This document shows, piece by piece, positions 46,861 to 57,163 of a stretch of 64,000 nucleotides of DNA. The translations under genes and the position numbers were made by a program. The notes beneath the pieces are model-generated. The model was given only the letters and a program-made list of their open reading frames with translations, made no database searches and was not told the origin of the DNA. The number at the start of each line of letters is the position of its first letter. Positions within the stretch are counted from its first letter, which is position 1. The stretch is from Ctena decussata. Its lineage: Eukaryota > Mollusca > Bivalvia > Lucinida > Lucinidae. The stretch lies in assembly GCA_963989385.1 (NCBI GenBank), contig OZ022503.1, forward strand, positions 68,422,123 to 68,486,122. The letters are read 5' to 3'.

Positions 46861-48742
46861 AACACAGTTAAAAAATCGATATAAGATGTAAAATTGCGAC
46901 TCAATATTGAGCTATGAGAGACGATCGCTCTAAAATGTGTCTGTTCTTGTGTCCTGCACCAGCACTATATATTTGTTTGAGGGTTTTAAAGTAATTAGGC
47001 CAGCACAAGTGTATGGGCATTCTTTAAACGGAGTAGAGTCTAGATACTACTAGATATAGTAGGTTTGGAAAAATCAGAACAACTTTTGATTGAAAATATT
47101 CGTTATTTTTATTATTATCATTATTTTTATTATTGTAACACCTTTGTTCACTTCTCTTTTATAATTATGCCTTTCAGTCTCTGGCATTTGAAATACAGGA
47201 GAAAAAAGAGTGAAATACAGGAAAGGAAAAAAACACATCTCATAAAGAAATTCTTCGTAATAACGCCTAGTACACTTTCATAGTAAAGTTTGTATTTCGC
47301 CTTTAGGAGATAATATGAGAAACAGCAGCAGGGGTGTACCAATGTGAAATATGCTTCTGTAATACACACGAGAATATGCTGCTTAATATACAGTAGCAAT
47401 AAACAAATGATTTCTCACAGATAAACAAATACTGCGCCTGCACAGGTGACACACACACTTCATGGGTATGATAAGCATCGTTCATTCATATATATTAGAT
47501 ATATATCTTTTAATGAAAGGATTTTGGTGATGATGACGTCTGCAACCTGTGCATGCTCGGATCAGCAAGCGCAAATGAATGTAGGATCAGAACCTGTGCG
47601 TAGTTTACGATAACGAGTGTTCGCTTTGGCATAATTCAAAACTGATAAAATTAATAATGATAACAATCATAAAATCATTTGTAATAATAATAATAATAAT
47701 AATAATAATGTTTTATAATAATAATGACAGAAATAATAACAATAATGATGATAATAACAGCAAAACATTCCCTGGCATATCAAATAAAAATATACATGTA
47801 ACTTGCGTTCTGTTTTATTTTATCATTATTATCATTATAAACGGTTGATGATGCTGTTCGCTTTTGATGTTAAACCAAACATTCTCTGACGTATGAAATA
47901 AATAAAAAATAGAGGGAAGAAGATTCAAAAAAAGAAAGAAAATAAGAAGAAATTCTTTGTAATATCGCCTGACGACCAAAGTAAAGATAGTATTTCAACT
48001 TTCCGTTTTAATGAGAGTAGATAAAAAACAGCCGCAGTTGCATACAATGTGAAAATATGCTTCTGTAATACCCAATCTAATGGTAGTGACAAATGCTAAA
48101 CTGTTTTCAAAAAGAATACAATTTTAAATCATCATTGTGGGGTTTGCATGCTACGCTGAGGGTAGGACAAGGTTAATGTTAGCTCCACTGTTGTTTTTTT
48201 TTTTATTAACTGTGAATGACGTATTGTACTTTCTCCATGGATTATCTTTTATTTTGACCATTGTCATATATAAACACATCTGACTTGTAGACAGTCACTG
48301 GACTGGCAATGAAAACTTCTCAAAATGCAAGAGGCTGCAGTCTTCACTGTGCTCGCATGCCATATCATTAATGGATTGCCGTAAAACGAGAGCTGTCTAA
48401 TATGAGACGTTTCGTACAAATTTATGCATCTAAGACGGTGATCAGTCTGTGTAGATTATGAGAATCCTGATAATAGATTAGATCTTCCCAAATAATTTAG
48501 AACATCACACATAACTTCAAAGTTTCGCATAGACAATCTATGTATCCAGATGAATATGTGATGAATGGAGTCGATAAATAAACTGTAAACTCCTGAAGTG
48601 TGCTACTGTATATCGTTCAGAAAACAGGTGTTCTTTAATTACCTGATTTATCGATTGTTTAAATAACAACACGTGTTATCGATTAAGTTAGGTGCGATCG
48701 ATTATTGACCGTGACGTTAGTCAAGTGTGCCCAGGATAGAGT

Positions 48743-48795
48743 CAAGTCAAGTCAAAATACTTTATTGGACAAGGCGCTTCTCGCCCTAAAGTACA
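48743..48795 (-). mobile_element. retroposon tail-like segment (TTGAC)n
   Basis: The minus strand reads CGCCTTGTCCAATAAAGTA followed by TTTTGACTTGACTTGAC. It resembles the 3' end of a non-LTR retroposon. It abuts the truncated end of a family M foldback, possibly the cause of the truncation. Confidence 0.35.
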
Positions 48796-48923
48796 AAGCT
48801 TAGACCCTTAGCTACACTTTAAGCGCTTAGCGAAGACTCTGATCAGTCTGGATGGATGCCCAGGCTGTTTGAGTCTGCGCTTGGCGCACAAACACTTTGT
48901 TGGTTTTCTCGTGTCGCGGCTCA
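48793..48923. mobile_element. foldback MITE, family M, truncated copy
   Basis: Only the right half is present: CTTAGACCCTTAGCTAC, GAAGACTCTGATCAGTCTGG, GGATGCCCAGGCTG and the terminal CTCGTGTCGCGGCTCA. The left arm is missing, replaced by a retroposon-like tail. Confidence 0.8.
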
Positions 48924-50148
48924 TATTACATTGTACAGAAACTTTCCACAAGGTGTAAAAGATAAAGATCATAATTTTTGTTAAATACTATTATATAATT
49001 GCAAAAGATGACAAGAAAACATTCCAAAGGGGTTTACTTAATGGTGAAATATTTTATCAGCATTTCAGCGTTTTAGACTCGTTTTGCTGATCAGCAAGTT
49101 GCTGAATTCAGCGTTTTAGACCGACCCATACGTACGAATACGCAGTAGCAATAAACAAATGATACCTTACAGGTACACAGATGCCTGCTTTAAAAGGACG
49201 GTGTCGTATAATTTATGGGTAAGACAGGTATTTTTTTTTTTTTGAAACAGATTTTGCGATGGTGACGTATGTCACCCTGTATGCTCGGATCAGCATATGC
49301 ACAAGCAAAGTTGGTTCAGATGTGTAGTTCATGAAAACGATTGTTTGATCTTGCATGAATTAAAACGGCGATCAGCACAAGTTTGCTGATAACAATAAAA
49401 CTAATAATAATAATGAAAAATTAAAAAAAAGACAGAAAAAATGTTTAGAAAAAGAAATCTGGCCGTCTCTTTTTTTTTTGTTTCTTTTATTTGATATTGT
49501 CAGAGAATGCTTAACAGTTATTTTTATTATTGTCAATAGTAGTTTATCATTTTTATTATTTTTCGTTTTATTATAAAACCATTGCTGACGCTTTTTCTTC
49601 TTCTTCTTCTCTTCTTTAAATTGAGCCAAGATAGTCTCAGCATTAAATACAGCCAGAATTAATAAAAAACATCTCAGAAACATTTCGAAAGAACGTCCAA
49701 AGTTAAGGTTTGAATTTAACTTTTCCTTTTCTTGACAACATATAACATACAGCAGCAGTGGAGTAACAAAGCTTCTTTAATACACATACGAATATGCTAC
49801 TGAATATACAGCAGCAATAAACAAATGACTTCTCGCAGATAACCAGGATGGATTGGCCGGATGCACACACTTTATATGTAAGCTAGGCATGGTTTTGGTA
49901 TTCGATATTTCCCTCTTTTGGTAACAGTTTTAAATGATAATTAAATAAACATACCTTTAAAAGTCGATATTAATTCAAGTTTAACTTTAATATAATAGCA
50001 GATCCTTACCTACAGAGCATAAGTAAAGCTAAACCAACAAATCGTTTGCCATATACAGTTATCCATATAGGTATTAGTTGTGCGACTCTAAAGCATGAAT
50101 TGAAGCGATATTTCAAAGGTGCCAAAGAACCGATAGAAGCCATCTTCT

Positions 50149-50370
50149 GATCGTATATTTACGGGTCTTCTTGCATTTACGGGTCGACCCGTAAATATAT
50201 GGGTCCACCCGTATTTCAAAAATACGGGTCGACCCGTATTATACGGGTCCACCCGTATAATAGGGGTCGACCCCTATTAAACGGGTCGACCCGTATTTCT
50301 GAAATACGGGTGGACCAGTATATTTACGGGTCGACCCGTAAATGCAAGTAGACCCGTAAATATACGGATC
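50149..50370. repeat. palindrome composed of smaller palindromes (ACGGGTCGACCCGT)
   Basis: The whole segment is an inverted repeat: left end GATCGTATATTTACGGGTC, right end GACCCGTAAATATACGGATC. Pairing continues through the spacers (TTGCATTTACGGG, GGTCCACCCGTATTTC) to a centre near 50258 (TAGGGGTCGACCCCTA). Within each arm are repeated 14-16 bp palindromes of the type TACGGGTCGACCCGTA, with GTCCAC/GTGGAC variants. It is G+C-rich within A+T-rich flanks. It sits about 60 bp upstream of SINE S1 copy 2. Confidence 0.9.
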
Positions 50371-50376
50371 GACCCG

Positions 50377-50427
50377 TATCGGTGCTTTTGACCCTCTTGG
50401 TACACCATACGTATCGGTGCTCTTGAC
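50377..50427 (+). repeat. 17-bp direct repeat
   Basis: GTATCGGTGCTTTTGAC (50377) and GTATCGGTGCTCTTGAC (50411), between the palindromic cluster and the SINE. Confidence 0.8.
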
Positions 50428-50432
50428 GATAT

Positions 50433-50708
50433 CGCCGGGCCGGGTGGCGCAATCGGTAGGGCACCTGACTCGTAAGTCAGAGGTCCTGGGTTCGAATCCC
50501 GGTCTGGCCACATACTTTCGTTTCTCCTTCCGCTGATTCAAGAAGGGCAGTTGTCAGTTACTGGCGAAAGTATGTGCACTTAGTACTGGTTAACCGCTTA
50601 GGAGGTCTAAGCCTGCCCAGGAATAGTGTGGTTAGGTTAACTGACCGTCCCGACATGACCTTAGTTGTTTACCGTGGACGTTAAGCATCAAATCAACCAA
50701 CCAACCAA
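50433..50708 (+). mobile_element. tRNA-derived SINE, family S1, copy 2
   Basis: Flanked by an 11-bp duplication with one mismatch, CTTGACGATAT (50422-50432) and CTTGACGCTAT (50709-50719). The head (50438-50510) ends GGTTCGAATCCCGGTCTGG. The body includes AAGAAGGGCAGTTGTCAGTT and GCCTGCCCAGGAATAGTG. The tail is CCGTGGACGTTAAGCATC, then CAAATC(AACC)n. Length is about 276 bp, equal to copy 1. Confidence 0.9.
50438..50510 (+). tRNA. tRNA-like head of SINE S1 (not a functional tRNA)
   Basis: Same sequence and same irregular anticodon arm as at 43693-43765 except for one base in the D region (GTGGCGC versus GTAGCGC). It is continuous with a SINE body. Confidence 0.7.
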
Positions 50709-50719
50709 CTTGACGCTAT

Positions 50720-51484
50720 TGGCTCACCATTTATTTGTATGAAGTTGATTTGTACTGGAACCATCATGTAGCTTATCTCGAAGTGAAACTACTTTTTGTT
50801 TTACTGAATCATACCTTACATCCCGATAACGAAGAAAAAAATAAGGAGAGCGAAGAAAAGGAATTGCGTTTGATATGAATAAAACTGCAGGCTTATTTAA
50901 ATTTTCACTGATCATGCACCTCTGAAAACAAATGCCTTACGAAGCTCTTTCAAGATCGCAATACTCACTGCTATGACCTACGTGATATATGTTTTTTTTT
51001 TTGTTTTTGTTTGTTTGTTTTTTTCAGGTCTGTCTAAAGGATGCTATTCTCTCAGATAACGCCACTGTGCACGTGCACTATCGTTTGGGCCATATTATAT
51101 GTCTCAATAAACACACTGTTGTAACTACTTATGACTGGCCAGAAATGTTTCAGTCCTGGTTCCCCGTTCAGTAATGAAATATACACGCAAGAAAAACAAT
51201 GAAAGAGGGTCGATGCATAAGCACTTAATTAAAGATCATGATTACGAATAACAGGATATAAGTAGTTTGCAAAAAGGCTGAGTACAAAAAAAGAAAAATG
51301 ATTGAATGCCCGAATTTAATACTATCGTTTTGTTCATGAAATACTTTATCGCGAGGGCTCTATCGCTGCAAACTTCTCACTACAGTACGTTTTTTCGTTG
51401 TGTATGACCGTGATTAGTCAGCCTAAAACAAATTAAACATGCTTGCGCTTCACATAAAACGGGTTTGAAGAGTGATAAAGGTAC
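50720..51484. other. mostly unassigned; partial family Q repeat
   Basis: 51165-51440 matches 34390-34690 (TATCGCTGCAAACTTCTCAC, GTGATTAGTCAGC). The rest is unrecognised. Confidence 0.4.
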
Positions 51485-51880
51485 AGTATTTCAGTCTATA
51501 TTGCAGTCTATATTGAGCTGTCTCCCCGACAGCGTGAGAAAGATCGATTGATTGATTGATTTGGGTTTAACGGCCCTTTGAGACAGTATTTCAGTCCATA
51601 TCGGGCCGCCCCCCCCCAAAAAAAAAAAAAAGAGGGAGAAAGAAGAAAAATGATAGACGAGAGAAAAAATGTCCAACAACCCTCACCCGCACCTACTGCA
51701 AGTACAGAAGGCCCTTGCTCTACAACAGGACGCCCCGGCACTGGAAGTTACACACACCACCATCGCACCACCCGACCATCCCTAAGAGATATGACAGACA
51801 AATGAAAAAATATCCAAACAACCCGCACCAACTGCAAGCAGAGTGAGGCCCGGGATATGCAAACCCGGGACTGAAAGTTA
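51485..51880 (-). mobile_element. SINE family S3 inserted in an older S3
   Basis: The inner copy (51541-51785) reads on the minus strand from GGTGGTGCGATGGTGTGTG through GTGCCGGGGCGTCC and GGACTGAAATACTGTCTC to GGGCCGTTAAACCCAAATC and (AATC)n. On either side are pieces of another S3: 51485-51540 (CAGTCTATATTG, CTGTCTCCCCGACAGCGTG) and 51787-51870 (AATATCCAAACAACCCGCAC). Together they make one interrupted element. No tRNA head is obvious in S3. Confidence 0.7.
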
Positions 51881-52140
51881 CCGCACAGCCAGCGTTGTAC
51901 AGACTTTTCACAGACATCACTTATGAGTATTTACTCATATGGGAATCATCGAAGACACGACCTCTCTGGCGGGTGGGATGGGGGTGGGGATATAGCCTCG
52001 AGTCTACTCGTTTCTACCCGTTAAGGTAGCGCTGAAGATACCCGTGCGTATCACCCGTACAACTAGGAGACGGAGGGGATGAGTGTTGGTCTGGGGCGAA
52101 TTTCGCTATCCGTACGACATCTGCTTCTCACCTCTAATAT
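51881..52140. other. unassigned DNA
   Basis: Nothing recognised. Confidence 0.35.
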
Positions 52141-52247
52141 AAGTTCGTAACTGGTTGGACACTTAGGGACAGGTATCCCTGAATGTCCAAAAAAATCTCA
52201 TTTTCTTTTTGGCGTTATATTTTGAGTATTTATTATTATCATTATTA

Positions 52248-52280
<33 letters not shown>

Positions 52281-53530
52281 GTCCAAAAAGGTTTACTACA
52301 TTGACTTTGTTAGAATCCCTAAGCATTGTCTGTCCCTAGAACATATTCTCTGTACTTACTAAATAAGTATTCTTAGTTAAGATCCTTAGATTCTTAGGGT
52401 TTTTTTTTTTTTTTTTTTTTTTTCTAAAACTAAAACTGTCATGAACGTGACCAAATCCATTATAAATGCTTACAGAGTAGTTATTAGGAACAAATGGTTA
52501 ATAAAATACCACTCGAGTATGATAATAAAGTAGCAAAAACACTTCAAAAAGAAATCAGAATTTGTCGGACATTTAGGGAACTCTATCCCTAAGTGTCCGA
52601 CAGGTTTGGGTTCTTTTAAAGAGTGAGCTGTAACTGTAGAACCATTAAATATGACCATAACAAGTTGAGATAGCCGCTATATTAAATAAATTTTGATAGA
52701 TTATTGACAACTGGTCTGACAGTTTGTATTAAAATATACAATATAGTAAAAAGAAAATTTTGGAAAAGCAAACTGCAAGCAGTTGTGTGTTAATAGTTTT
52801 GTACGTACCAAATACATTTTGCGGCATTTCGTTTCCCTAAGGTTCTTGATATATATTCTAATACAGAAAAGTAGTTAATAATTTACCAATGTATCTTTAG
52901 AATATAATAATGAATAGTTTTATCACTTCTACTTCACTTGAAAATAGATTGATACATTGTCGGACACTTAGGGACACATGTCCCTAAATGTCCGACAGAT
53001 TTTGTTTTCATCTTGCTTACATTATTAGTATTTTTAAAGAATTATTTGTACCAAATGATTACTTTATATGCATTTATAATATTTTATAGTGGTTTTGCTC
53101 ACTTTCGCGAAGTTTTAGAAACCTTAAGATTTTGCCTGACACTTAAAAATGTTCTACTGCTTTTTATGTGTATTCAGTAACGAACTTGATATATTTTCTG
53201 GCATTCTGTATTTATTATTATCATTATTAGTGTTATTATTTTATATAAAAGTATGTAGTTCACTTTTTTACGATCATATTTATTGTTTTTCATTGATTTT
53301 CAACTTGTTGGACATTTAGGGTTGTCGGACATTTAGGGACCTTTGGGTCGTCCCTAAGTGTCCGACAAATTTTTTTCTAAGTTAGATTTTGAGTATTTTT
53401 CACTAATTATATTTTTGAAATATTTACTAATTATGCTTTAAATAATGGTTTCTTTCACTATTCTGACATTTATAGAAAAAAATAAATTTTGTCGGACACT
53501 TAGGGCTGTCGGACACTTAGGGACCCTACA
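52141..53530 (-). repeat. palindromic-node array, block B (internally inverted)
   Basis: Nodes are centred near 52172, 52582, 52978 and 53345, with a direct-pair node at 53488-53523. The segment 52788-53530 is the reverse complement of block A 43893-44640, with similarity to the shared edge GACGTCTGTARGGTCCCTAAG. By contrast 52390-52787 matches block A 44660-45024 in the same orientation, and 52141-52385 appears inverted again. So a ~400-bp segment centred on a node is flipped. An ATT microsatellite (52228-52280) and a T run (52400-52423) have expanded inside it. Confidence 0.75.
52228..52280. repeat. (ATT)n microsatellite
   Basis: ATT trinucleotides inside block B, a local expansion at a place where block A has only ATAATGATAATAATAAA. 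Confidence 0.9.
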
Positions 53531-53730
53531 GACGTCACGCATTAAATTAATCCTCCACACACGCATCTAATGAACGTTTAAGTGATGCCTTCGTGTTATC
53601 GATAACGTTTTTCTGATTGTTTAATATGTATCATTATCACAATATACATGCAAATCCAATCCCTTTGTGCCAAACTTTAGGTCAGCAAAAACGTCTTTCG
53701 ATTGTGTTCACAAGTGAACTAATAAAGATA

Positions 53731-55606
53731 CGAGGGTTGTTCAGAAAGTTCTGATTGTGACGTCATATTTCGGTAACCATCATAAAAACAGATATTCTGA
53801 TAGCAAACATATATAAAGCTATGATATGTCTGGACAACTTTGCAAACGTGGTGTATATTTTCTAAAGGACACATTTTAACGCTTTTGAAAGAGGTATACT
53901 CTACTGCCACTACAAAGTTTTTTCCTTAAGAAGACCATAGTTCCTATATCCCCGAGAGTCCTAATAACGTGCCAATAACCGACAATCTCCGAACAAAATG
54001 AATCTACAACAGTACTCACTTTCATGTATCAAAATACAATAAGGTCATTATACCATCTAAGAATATATTTCAACAGAGCATAAAATACAAACTGAATAAT
54101 TTAATAATCACACCTCAAAGAGCATGCGCATCTACCAGCGGCTGACAACAACAGAGTCTCAGTTTCGTGGCAAACGTCACGGGCAAAATTATAACAATTT
54201 CCGGTTGTCTTGTTTCTATGATTTTCCCTAAATCCAGCCGTCATTGGGGTCACCCTTCATAAATAGGCCAACCAAAATAAAATATGGTGTGCTGTACAAA
54301 CTCTGAATAAGAATATTCAACATCACTGAGCTAAACTGAAACTTGATACACTATTTACATGGATCTATTTTTCGATGACTTTTCTACGAAATAGAAATGG
54401 ATATTCTTTTAATCAGACAGCATGACCATTATACAAAAGATTTGAACACTGGCTTTACCATGTAGCAGTAAGCTCATTACAAACGCCACTTTCCATTTTG
54501 ATATGAAATCTTCAAAGTTCTCTCAAAATTTGTTAGTTGTTTGCTTAGAAAATATTCCACTTAAACCCAATATTGAAAAATGTTTGGCCTAAAAATTGTT
54601 ACTGGTCAGCCATTGGTGACTCCGGAAAGGTCATGTCGTCTGCTTTGTAAAGACAAGAAAATCGATTAGTGTGTCTGGAAGATTTTGCGGGAATTTTAAT
54701 CATGCATAGGATTATTGAAAATGCATGTTTTTGAGGGTTTGTATGATTTTTAAGATTCTCCTTCCTGTTTGAAGCGCATATTGGAAAAGTTCTGTCAGTA
54801 ATGTAAACAAACCACTGTCACTTTTTGACTTAATGGTGCGCGCGACCTTTAACCCGCGTGCTATAGTTCACGAGGTCAATTGCTGCCACGTTATTAGGAC
54901 TCACACGATAAAAGAACCTCCAACGATGTAAGCAGTCTTTTTATTTGTTTCATCATTGCTACTTAAACACAGTCCTCATGCAACTATGTCTAGTAAATAT
55001 TTAGGAAATTATATTTAATCTAGGTTGCACAATGTCCCGTTAATTTGGATTATCCACATTTTCTGTAGTAGCGGATTCTCCCTTTCTACTAAATTAATAA
55101 TGATTTTGTAACGAAATTTAGAGTCTTTACATTTAAAATCTTGTCAGAAAGAGCCTTTGCATGGGGCAATTCAAAACCATCGAAAAATTAAAATTTGTTC
55201 AAATAAAAAACAAGCTGCGACAATCTTCAAAAATGACGTTGACGTCGATTTCAATAACGTCATAAGAACTGCACATTGCTTTGCAATGACTGAATGGATA
55301 ACGTTTCATACAGTTCTTTCTTTTAAATGGATATTGAAGGCAATGATAGACAAACAACTGATAAAAATTTATTTTGTATTAACAGTGATTTTTGACTTTA
55401 ATGACTCACTGACAATAAATTCACAAATAAAATTAGCTCAGTGGTATGACAGGGGCCTAATGAAATACGTTGTAACTCAAAAAAAGTACCTTTGTATAGT
55501 TTTAGGTATCACTGTGAAGACGAAATGTAGTAGTTTCAATAGCGTGTGTCCCCAGCATGCCGCTAAACACTGTTATGCAGCGAGAATCAGAACTGAACAA
55601 CCCTCG
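53731..55606. mobile_element. 1.88-kb mariner-type element
   Basis: Termini CGAGGGTTGTTCAGAAAGTT and the inverted CTGAACAACCCTCG are flanked by TA (53729-53730 and 55607-55608). Similarity continues as TTCTGATT on both sides. TA duplication and GGTTGTTCA-type termini fit the Tc1/mariner superfamily. No DDE/D transposase was recognised on either strand. A smaller inverted-repeat element may be nested at 53956-54898. Confidence 0.75.
53956..54898. mobile_element. possible nested element with GAGTCCTAATAACGTG ends
   Basis: GAGTCCTAATAACGTGCCA at the left and TGCCACGTTATTAGGACTC at the right are inverted copies about 940 bp apart, both inside the mariner-type element. No target duplication was identified, so these could instead be sub-terminal repeats. 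Confidence 0.45.
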
Positions 55607-55702
55607 TACACAGGAAAGGCAATACTTTCTGCTTTTACTGCATTTGAAGATAAACGAAGACATAGTTACATTAACGAAGAACAGTTAAAACCAAGATTCT
55701 GA
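55157..55702 (+). CDS. hypothetical ORF, 181 codons (doubtful)
   Basis: The longest open frame in the window. It begins inside the mariner-type element and runs through its right terminus (55606) into flanking DNA, so it cannot be the element's transposase as such. It contains a basic N-terminal part, moderately hydrophobic stretches (KIYFVLTVIFDF) and a few cysteines. No domain recognised. Most likely chance. Confidence 0.12.
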   Translation: MHGAIQNHRKIKICSNKKQAATIFKNDVDVDFNNVIRTAHCFAMTEWITFHTVLSFKWILKAMIDKQLIKIYFVLTVIFDFNDSLTINSQIKLAQWYDRGLMKYVVTQKKYLCIVLGITVKTKCSSFNSVCPQHAAKHCYAARIRTEQPSYTGKAILSAFTAFEDKRRHSYINEEQLKPRF

Positions 55703-56227
55703 AAGACAAAGGCAGGTAAAACCCAACAGACAAAGTCAAATAGTATATTTGATTGACGTCGAATGAAAAGCGGCCTAATGCAATCTATTTGGATTTCCCA
55801 AAACTAAAAGACTGTACTATGTGGCAAGAAAATACGAGCAAGGCAATGCCACAACATCTCATCACATAAAGTGTAGGGGGTTTGAAATAGTAGTTTTAGT
55901 TGTATAAAATGGGCCATACTACTGTAGCTAGTTTCGGCTTCTAAACCTCGTCTCTAGATCGCTTATTTTTTTCTTCTTTTTACATTTAATAACTCTCATC
56001 TCGTCTGCATTCGAAAACTTCTGAGGAATAATTCAAATTCAATTTTCTATCGGTAATTTAGCGCAATTTGATTGGCCATGAGCGTACAGAAAAACGGCAT
56101 TATACTTCAATAAATCCCTTGAACCTGAAATCGGGAACTTCTTGGACTATTTTCTTTGTGCCTGTTTCTAAATACTCGGTAAAGCTATCATTTTTAAGAT
56201 AAAAATGACCGAGTTGGAATTATATTA
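55703..56227. other. unassigned DNA
   Basis: Nothing recognised. Confidence 0.35.
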
Positions 56228-56374
56228 AATGAATTTCATTTGTTGGATTTTATGGATGTGTAAATGTCGGCGAATCACTGACAAACTTAACATATAGCCC
56301 CTCGGGCTTTATTCAGTTTGTGAGTGATTCGCCGGCGTTTACACATCGATAAAATCCACAAAAATAAAATTCAT
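56228..56374. mobile_element. 147-bp foldback element
   Basis: Arms of about 55-60 bp: AATGAATTTCATTTG, TGGATTTTAT, GTGTAAATG and GGCGAATCAC pair with GTGATTCGCCGGCG, TTTACACATC, ATAAAATCCAC and TAAAATTCATT. The loop contains GCCCCTCGGGC. It is non-coding. Confidence 0.75.
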
Positions 56375-56684
56375 TCCTATAATGGATTACCAAACTTCGA
56401 TATTGGTAGCATTAATGAATACGAAACCATGAATCTTTTTTTTTTATATTTATTAAAGACATGGCCAGAAAACCCTATTTGCATTTGAGCTTTCCTTTCC
56501 GAGTTTACACGCAGTGTATTGAACTGAGTTATAGCGATTAGCTAGGGAAAATGTGTGGAATGCAGATTCTTAAAGTCTCCATAGTCCAATCAGTGGTAAA
56601 AACGTCTAAACTCAAATCATTATAAAAGGCGGCTCAACCTTCATGTTTGGTAATAAAATGTGGGTTGTTGTGCATATATTGCGT

Positions 56685-57045
56685 CATAGAACTGGCAAGA
56701 AGTAGAGAAAACAAGTTTTTGAAAAATAACAAATCGCTCCACAAATTAAAATTCCCTGTTCTGGTTTCCCGTCTAGCAATGCTATATAACAAAAGACGGG
56801 ATAGTGATTGGGACTCCAAGCCTTTTTACCGTTTTATTCAACTTAATGAAATCGAAAGTAGGTCATTTTAGTTGCCAAATGACCCAAATAAGTGTTCAAA
56901 CCCTTTTTATGCGAAACTCATGGATGTTTGTTTGTTTAAAGCTGGCTTATCATGGTCCTTTACACTGACGAAACTATATCAAAAAGCTTACAGCGATATC
57001 TTGTAATAAATTGTTCACGCTAATAGGGGCCTTTAAAACACTAAA
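56685..57045 (-). repeat. dispersed repeat family Q, copy 2
   Basis: Reverse complement of 34565-35010: TTTTAAAGGCCCCTATTAG, AAGATATCGCTGTAAGC, GGCAACTAAAATGACCTAC, TTTCGATTTC and CAAAAACTTGTTTTCTC. The region also holds a short open frame on each strand, which are not supported. Confidence 0.6.
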
Positions 57046-57163
57046 AATGTCTAGGCTATTAGTTAGGTTCCTCAATTGAGTTACAATTTCGGGTCCCAGC
57101 ATTAATTCAAATGCATGTACCGTTGGACTTACGACAAAGGGACTTTGATGACAGACTGGGCTA

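Larger units (their letters stand above)
47120..49900 (+). repeat. locally repeated module, three to four partial copies
   Basis: Segments at about 47183-47720, 47890-48090, 49125-49410 and 49630-49900 share AAATTCTTYGTAATA, GAATATGCTRCTKAATATAC, AGCAATAAACAAATGA and GATCAGCAWRYGCAMA, in a consistent order, beside ATT/AAT-rich tracts (47682-47709, 49390-49415). The array is diverged and interrupted, including by the foldback fragment at 48793-48923. It is non-coding. Confidence 0.6.

Noticed and set aside
50149..50370. CRISPR-like array of short palindromic repeats
   Set aside because: Spacers are not unique but mirror each other, repeats are about 16 bp and unevenly spaced, and the context is eukaryotic.
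43693..50510. Two tRNA-Thr(CGT)-like sequences as functional tRNA genes
   Set aside because: The anticodon arm cannot form a regular 5-bp stem with a 7-nt loop, position 26 is missing, and both copies continue into the same ~200-bp body, tail and target duplications, which makes them SINE heads.
43905..53523. TTAGGG-containing motifs as telomeric sequence
   Set aside because: TTAGGG occurs only once per node arm inside TGTCGGACAYTTAGGGA and is not tandem.
55157..55702. 181-codon ORF as a real gene or transposase
   Set aside because: It crosses the right terminus of a mariner-type element, has no recognisable motif and lies in A+T-rich DNA; kept only as a doubtful ORF.
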